The notes under the pieces: model-generated
What the model was told of the DNA's origin: nothing
The model's input: only the letters and a program-made list of their open reading frames with translations
Databases searched by the model: none
Shown here: one piece after another, positions 61,007 through 64,000 of the stretch
Layout of the letters: the number at the start of each line of letters is the position of its first letter
Position numbering within the stretch: position 1 is the stretch's first letter
Program-made: the position numbers and the translations under genes
Assembly (NCBI GenBank): GCA_016744415.1
Contig: JADGEL010000004.1
Coordinates: 248,001 to 312,000 of the forward strand
Direction: 5' to 3'
DNA: 64,000 nucleotides
From: Flavobacteriaceae bacterium
Lineage (GTDB): Bacteria; Bacteroidota; Bacteroidia; Flavobacteriales; Flavobacteriaceae

Positions 61007-63520
61007 CTAAAAAGCAATCCTTAAACTTACATTTGGTGTTAATCCTAACGAAGTCTGTACCACTTCTTCCACTGTATTAGAATCTGTAACTCGGTAATAC
61101 TTATTGATTACATTTTCAGTGTTTAATAAATTCCAAACTGAAATACTTGTAGTCCCTTTTACTTTTTTACCCAAGTTAAAATTGTAGTTTGCCGAGGCAT
61201 CTAAACGCAAATAAGAATCTAACCGACTACTATTGGCTATTTCATAATTAATTTCTCCACCAATAATTTGATTGCCATCAACTGGCTCAGTGGTTGGTTT
61301 TCCAGAATGCCAATTAAGTCCTGCAGAAATATTAAATTTTTTCAGTGCATATGAACTTGCAAAAGAGAGCGAATGTGTAATTTCTAAGTTGTTTGGAAAA
61401 TTGACTTCTGTCAAATCATCAAACGTATATTGATTATCAACATAGCTGTAACTCAACCAAGTATTCAAATCTACAAATCGTTTATTGATTAAAAAATCTC
61501 CACCATAAACCCTATAACTTCCTGTTGTATTTACATATTGATATTGGTTTTGAAACCCTTGACTTTTAGAGGTGATTCCATCAACTATTTTATAATAACC
61601 TTCGGCACTTACCAACCATCCTCTTTTGTGGTAATGTACACCAACAGATGCTTGCTTACTTTTTATTATTGGAATATCATCATTGTTAGACAAAATCCAA
61701 CGACGATTTTCGACTCCCAAAAAATCCTCTTGAAAATCTATAATTTGAGTGGAAGTTTGATGCTTTATTTCACCTAAAAATTCCAACGTAAAATTGTTTA
61801 AAAACTGTTGACTAAAACTTAAGCGAGGTTCTAACAAAAACTTGCCAAATTTTTCGATGTAGTTCAATCTGAGACCTACTCTGACATTTGTTCCTTTATT
61901 TTTAGATTGATACCCTACTTGTGATGACAGTCCATGAGCACGAATCACTTCTTTTGTTTTATTATAAAACAATGGGTTGTCAACATCCTGAATATTGGTG
62001 ATACCCGTTTCAAAATATTGATATCCGTTATACAAAGTCAGTTTATCGGTCAAGACATATTTGGTATCTAACTTAATTGATTCTTCTAAAACTTCATTTT
62101 GTTGAATCAATCTTTGGTTATTTAAAATATCATGGTTTGTAGATTTTAATAAATATTTTGTCAAATACGATTGAATTTCAGTTGAGAACCGATCTGTCCA
62201 AATTCGCTCATAAAAAACACTTACTGCTAGGTTATCCTGCTCAGCACTACTCTCTTTAAATTCTAGCTCATTCTGTACATCTGGATTCTCTAAAAATGCT
62301 ATATTGTTACTAAACTTTAATACATTTACTCTAATTTTATTATTATTTGTAATGTTATACAACCATCTAACATTGACATCATAAAATGAAAATTCTTCTT
62401 TAGAATTAATGATATCTCCAGAACCATCCACTACTTCGGTATCTTGAAAAGCTTTCTCAAAATACTGTTTGTAAGTTGGTGTTTTCCAAAAACCATTAAT
62501 CGATTTTCTTGCAGATAATTGTACTGATGATTTTTTGCCAATCGGCATATCTAATAACACATCAGCATTTATTAAATTCAGTCCAATCTCTGTTTTAAAT
62601 TTATTATTTAGCTCTGTATCAGTTGCCATTAAAATGGATCCTGAAACACCATCTGTATAATTGGCATTTGTTCCATTCTTAATCAAGATAGCATTATTTG
62701 TTAGAGAGGGGTTAAAGGCAGAAATTAATCCAAAGAAATGACCAGATTGATACATTTTAATCCCATCCCACAACAACAAATTTTCAGCATGCGAGCCTCC
62801 TCTAATATTGATGTTTGAAACTGTTTCATCAACACTTTGAATCCCAGGAAACGCTTGTATAGCTTGCAATACATCAGGTTCTATAAGCCCAGGTAGTATT
62901 CCAAAATTACTGTAGTCAATATCAAAACTCCCTGTGGTAGTTTTACGAATACCTTTTGCTAAATAATTGTGAATTACAATCTCACGAATCTGCTCAATAT
63001 TTGGGACTAAATAATGACTATTACAGTTATTATCAGTAAATTTTTGAGCAACATATCTCACCGTTTTATAGCTAATATGCTGCATAGAAACCAATTGATT
63101 TACTGGCACATCAACTAACTCAAAATACCCACTAGCATCGCTTATAGTATTTTGATTGTTTGTTTGAATTGCAACATTAGAAATTGCCTCACCAGTATCA
63201 ATATCTATCAAATATCCACAAATAGAAAAACTGCTTTTTTTATCGCTAACCGCTACAACATTGTCTTGTAAAAGTGTAAAATTTAAAGGTGTATTATCTT
63301 GTAAATAATTAACAACTTCTTCTAGTGTGGTTAAACTTGATGGAATCGCAATACTGATATTTTCAATGTTCTCATCGGCATAAGAAAAGCTACAATCAAA
63401 TTCTTGCTCTATTTGTAAAATTACAGCACGAAGTATCTGATTTTCTTTTTTAACTTGAGCGTAAAATACATGATAAAAAAGAAACAACAAACAGATGATG
63501 ATTCCTTTTTTTTTACTCAA
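61007..63520 (-). CDS. TonB-dependent receptor, FecA type
   Basis: 837-residue outer-membrane receptor that takes up a bound ligand with TonB energy. Signal peptide (IIICLLFLFYHVFYAQ), secretin/TonB N-terminal signalling domain (about 30-95, FDCSFSYADENIENISI), carboxypeptidase-like domain (about 100-190, GYLIDIDTGEAISNVAI), plug with PGIQSVDETVSNINIRGG, and a barrel ending SLRIAF. The signalling domain and the fecR gene upstream point to a FecI/FecR-type control. The start is TTG at 63520, overlapping the fecR end by 8 bases. The ligand (siderophore, sugar or peptide) is not clear. A decayed copy of its end is at 58048-58178. Confidence 0.92.
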   Translation of the reverse strand: MSKKKGIIICLLFLFYHVFYAQVKKENQILRAVILQIEQEFDCSFSYADENIENISIAIPSSLTTLEEVVNYLQDNTPLNFTLLQDNVVAVSDKKSSFSICGYLIDIDTGEAISNVAIQTNNQNTISDASGYFELVDVPVNQLVSMQHISYKTVRYVAQKFTDNNCNSHYLVPNIEQIREIVIHNYLAKGIRKTTTGSFDIDYSNFGILPGLIEPDVLQAIQAFPGIQSVDETVSNINIRGGSHAENLLLWDGIKMYQSGHFFGLISAFNPSLTNNAILIKNGTNANYTDGVSGSILMATDTELNNKFKTEIGLNLINADVLLDMPIGKKSSVQLSARKSINGFWKTPTYKQYFEKAFQDTEVVDGSGDIINSKEEFSFYDVNVRWLYNITNNNKIRVNVLKFSNNIAFLENPDVQNELEFKESSAEQDNLAVSVFYERIWTDRFSTEIQSYLTKYLLKSTNHDILNNQRLIQQNEVLEESIKLDTKYVLTDKLTLYNGYQYFETGITNIQDVDNPLFYNKTKEVIRAHGLSSQVGYQSKNKGTNVRVGLRLNYIEKFGKFLLEPRLSFSQQFLNNFTLEFLGEIKHQTSTQIIDFQEDFLGVENRRWILSNNDDIPIIKSKQASVGVHYHKRGWLVSAEGYYKIVDGITSKSQGFQNQYQYVNTTGSYRVYGGDFLINKRFVDLNTWLSYSYVDNQYTFDDLTEVNFPNNLEITHSLSFASSYALKKFNISAGLNWHSGKPTTEPVDGNQIIGGEINYEIANSSRLDSYLRLDASANYNFNLGKKVKGTTSISVWNLLNTENVINKYYRVTDSNTVEEVVQTSLGLTPNVSLRIAF

Positions 63521-64000
63521 TCTCTGATAAAGTTATGTGATTATTTACAATGATATATTCCAAGTTAAATGGAATGGTAATCGATTTTAATGCCAGCTCT
63601 TTGTTGGTATGCACAAACATTCCGGTAAACAGAATATCAGTATTATAATTGATTGAAACTTCAACATCATATTGGCGCTCAAACTCAGCGATTACTTCAT
63701 ATAATGGTACACTTTTAAAGCTACTTTCATTGGAAATCCAAGTTGGAAATGCTAGGTTAGTATTACTGTTTGTAATGTTTCCTTCAACAATTCTAAACGT
63801 ATCTCCAGCAGGCAGCATAGTCTCATTTCCATCAATTGTAACGCTAACCAGTCCTTCAAAACATTTTACTTCAAAATAATTTTCTCTATTCTTTACATTG
63901 AATTGCGTTCCGTGTACACTTACAATTCCTACTAATGTTTCTACTTCAAATTTAGACCCCTTAGCAACATTAAAATAAGCCTCTCCTTCTAAACCAACAG
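63513..64000 (-). CDS. fecR: FecR-family anti-sigma factor, 3' part only
   Basis: The reverse frame is open to the right window edge, so the gene continues beyond it; the ATG at 63818 is internal. The visible residues include GEAYFNVAKGSKFEVET, GIVSVHGTQFNV and YFEVKCFEGLVSVTIDG, the FecR domain, followed by the C-terminal domain FKSVPLYEVIAEFERQYDVEV that talks to the receptor's signalling domain. FecR holds an ECF sigma factor until the receptor binds its ligand; the sigma gene is expected further right. It overlaps the receptor gene by 8 bases. Confidence 0.93.
   Translation of the reverse strand, partial: VGLEGEAYFNVAKGSKFEVETLVGIVSVHGTQFNVKNRENYFEVKCFEGLVSVTIDGNETMLPAGDTFRIVEGNITNSNTNLAFPTWISNESSFKSVPLYEVIAEFERQYDVEVSINYNTDILFTGMFVHTNKELALKSITIPFNLEYIIVNNHITLSEIE

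Overview
The window is low in G+C and reads as the chromosome of a member of the Flavobacteriaceae (Bacteroidota), probably marine or aquatic. Support comes from promoters of the Bacteroidota type (TAnnTTTG, with TTG 19-21 bases upstream in the best cases), type IX secretion sorting domains, SulP and NhaD transporters, a hemC-hemD fusion, the exbB-exbD-tonB-folC order and a FecR/TonB-receptor pair. No rRNA, CRISPR array, prophage or intact insertion sequence is visible. There is one tRNA (Lys, anticodon TTT).

Layout. 1-7.6 kb: ddl (5' end outside the window), coaD, a secreted M14 peptidase, xdhC, a SulP transporter, and a NUDIX gene divergent from pyrE with 7 bases between the start codons. 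7.6-12.9 kb, reverse strand: a nitrite/NO locus with an outer-membrane porin, the di-iron repair protein Ric, a SCO-like copper protein, a NirV-like protein and a copper nitrite reductase fused to cytochrome c. 12.9-20.7 kb: tRNA-Lys, an MlaE/MlaF-type transporter, a PafA-type phosphatase, two surface proteins, and three gene relics in the intergenic spaces. 20.7-33.5 kb: a 2-oxoacid dehydrogenase E2 gene, then a near-complete heme pathway: hemA, hemCD, hemB, hemL, hemE and hemN leftward, araC-hemH and hemJ rightward. 33.6-47.6 kb: secreted and housekeeping genes (recR, pdxH, sixA, ppx, folC, TonB/ExbD/ExbB, nhaD, anmK, acyl-CoA dehydrogenase). 48-57.2 kb: ammonium assimilation (porin, P-II, Amt, GltB, GltD). 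57.2-64 kb: small lipoprotein, TonB-receptor relic, mgsA, two unfamiliar genes, and an intact TonB receptor with the 3' part of fecR.

How genes work together. The nirK and ric promoters share a block of about 55 bp with two palindromes at nearly equal distances from the -7 element. The 12-base core of one palindrome, an Fnr/Crp-like box, recurs exactly between hemA and araC-hemH. This suggests that nitrite reduction, NO defence and heme supply answer to one regulator. The nitrogen cluster imports ammonium (Amt, P-II) and fixes it with glutamate synthase. ExbB/ExbD/TonB would energise receptors such as the one at the right edge.

The most unusual signals are not genes. (1) A 92-95 bp intergenic element occurs three times and each copy ends exactly at a start codon (nirV-like, exbD, P-II); its flanks are conserved while the core keeps a hairpin with changed sequence. 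(2) In pyrE, recR and anmK the promoter -7 motif lies exactly 4 bases before ATG, predicting leaderless mRNAs and explaining false N-terminal extensions reading YIC(R/N)M. (3) The last codons of the acyl-CoA dehydrogenase gene are tandemly copied four times past its stop. (4) Several decayed 3' gene ends lie near intact homologues.
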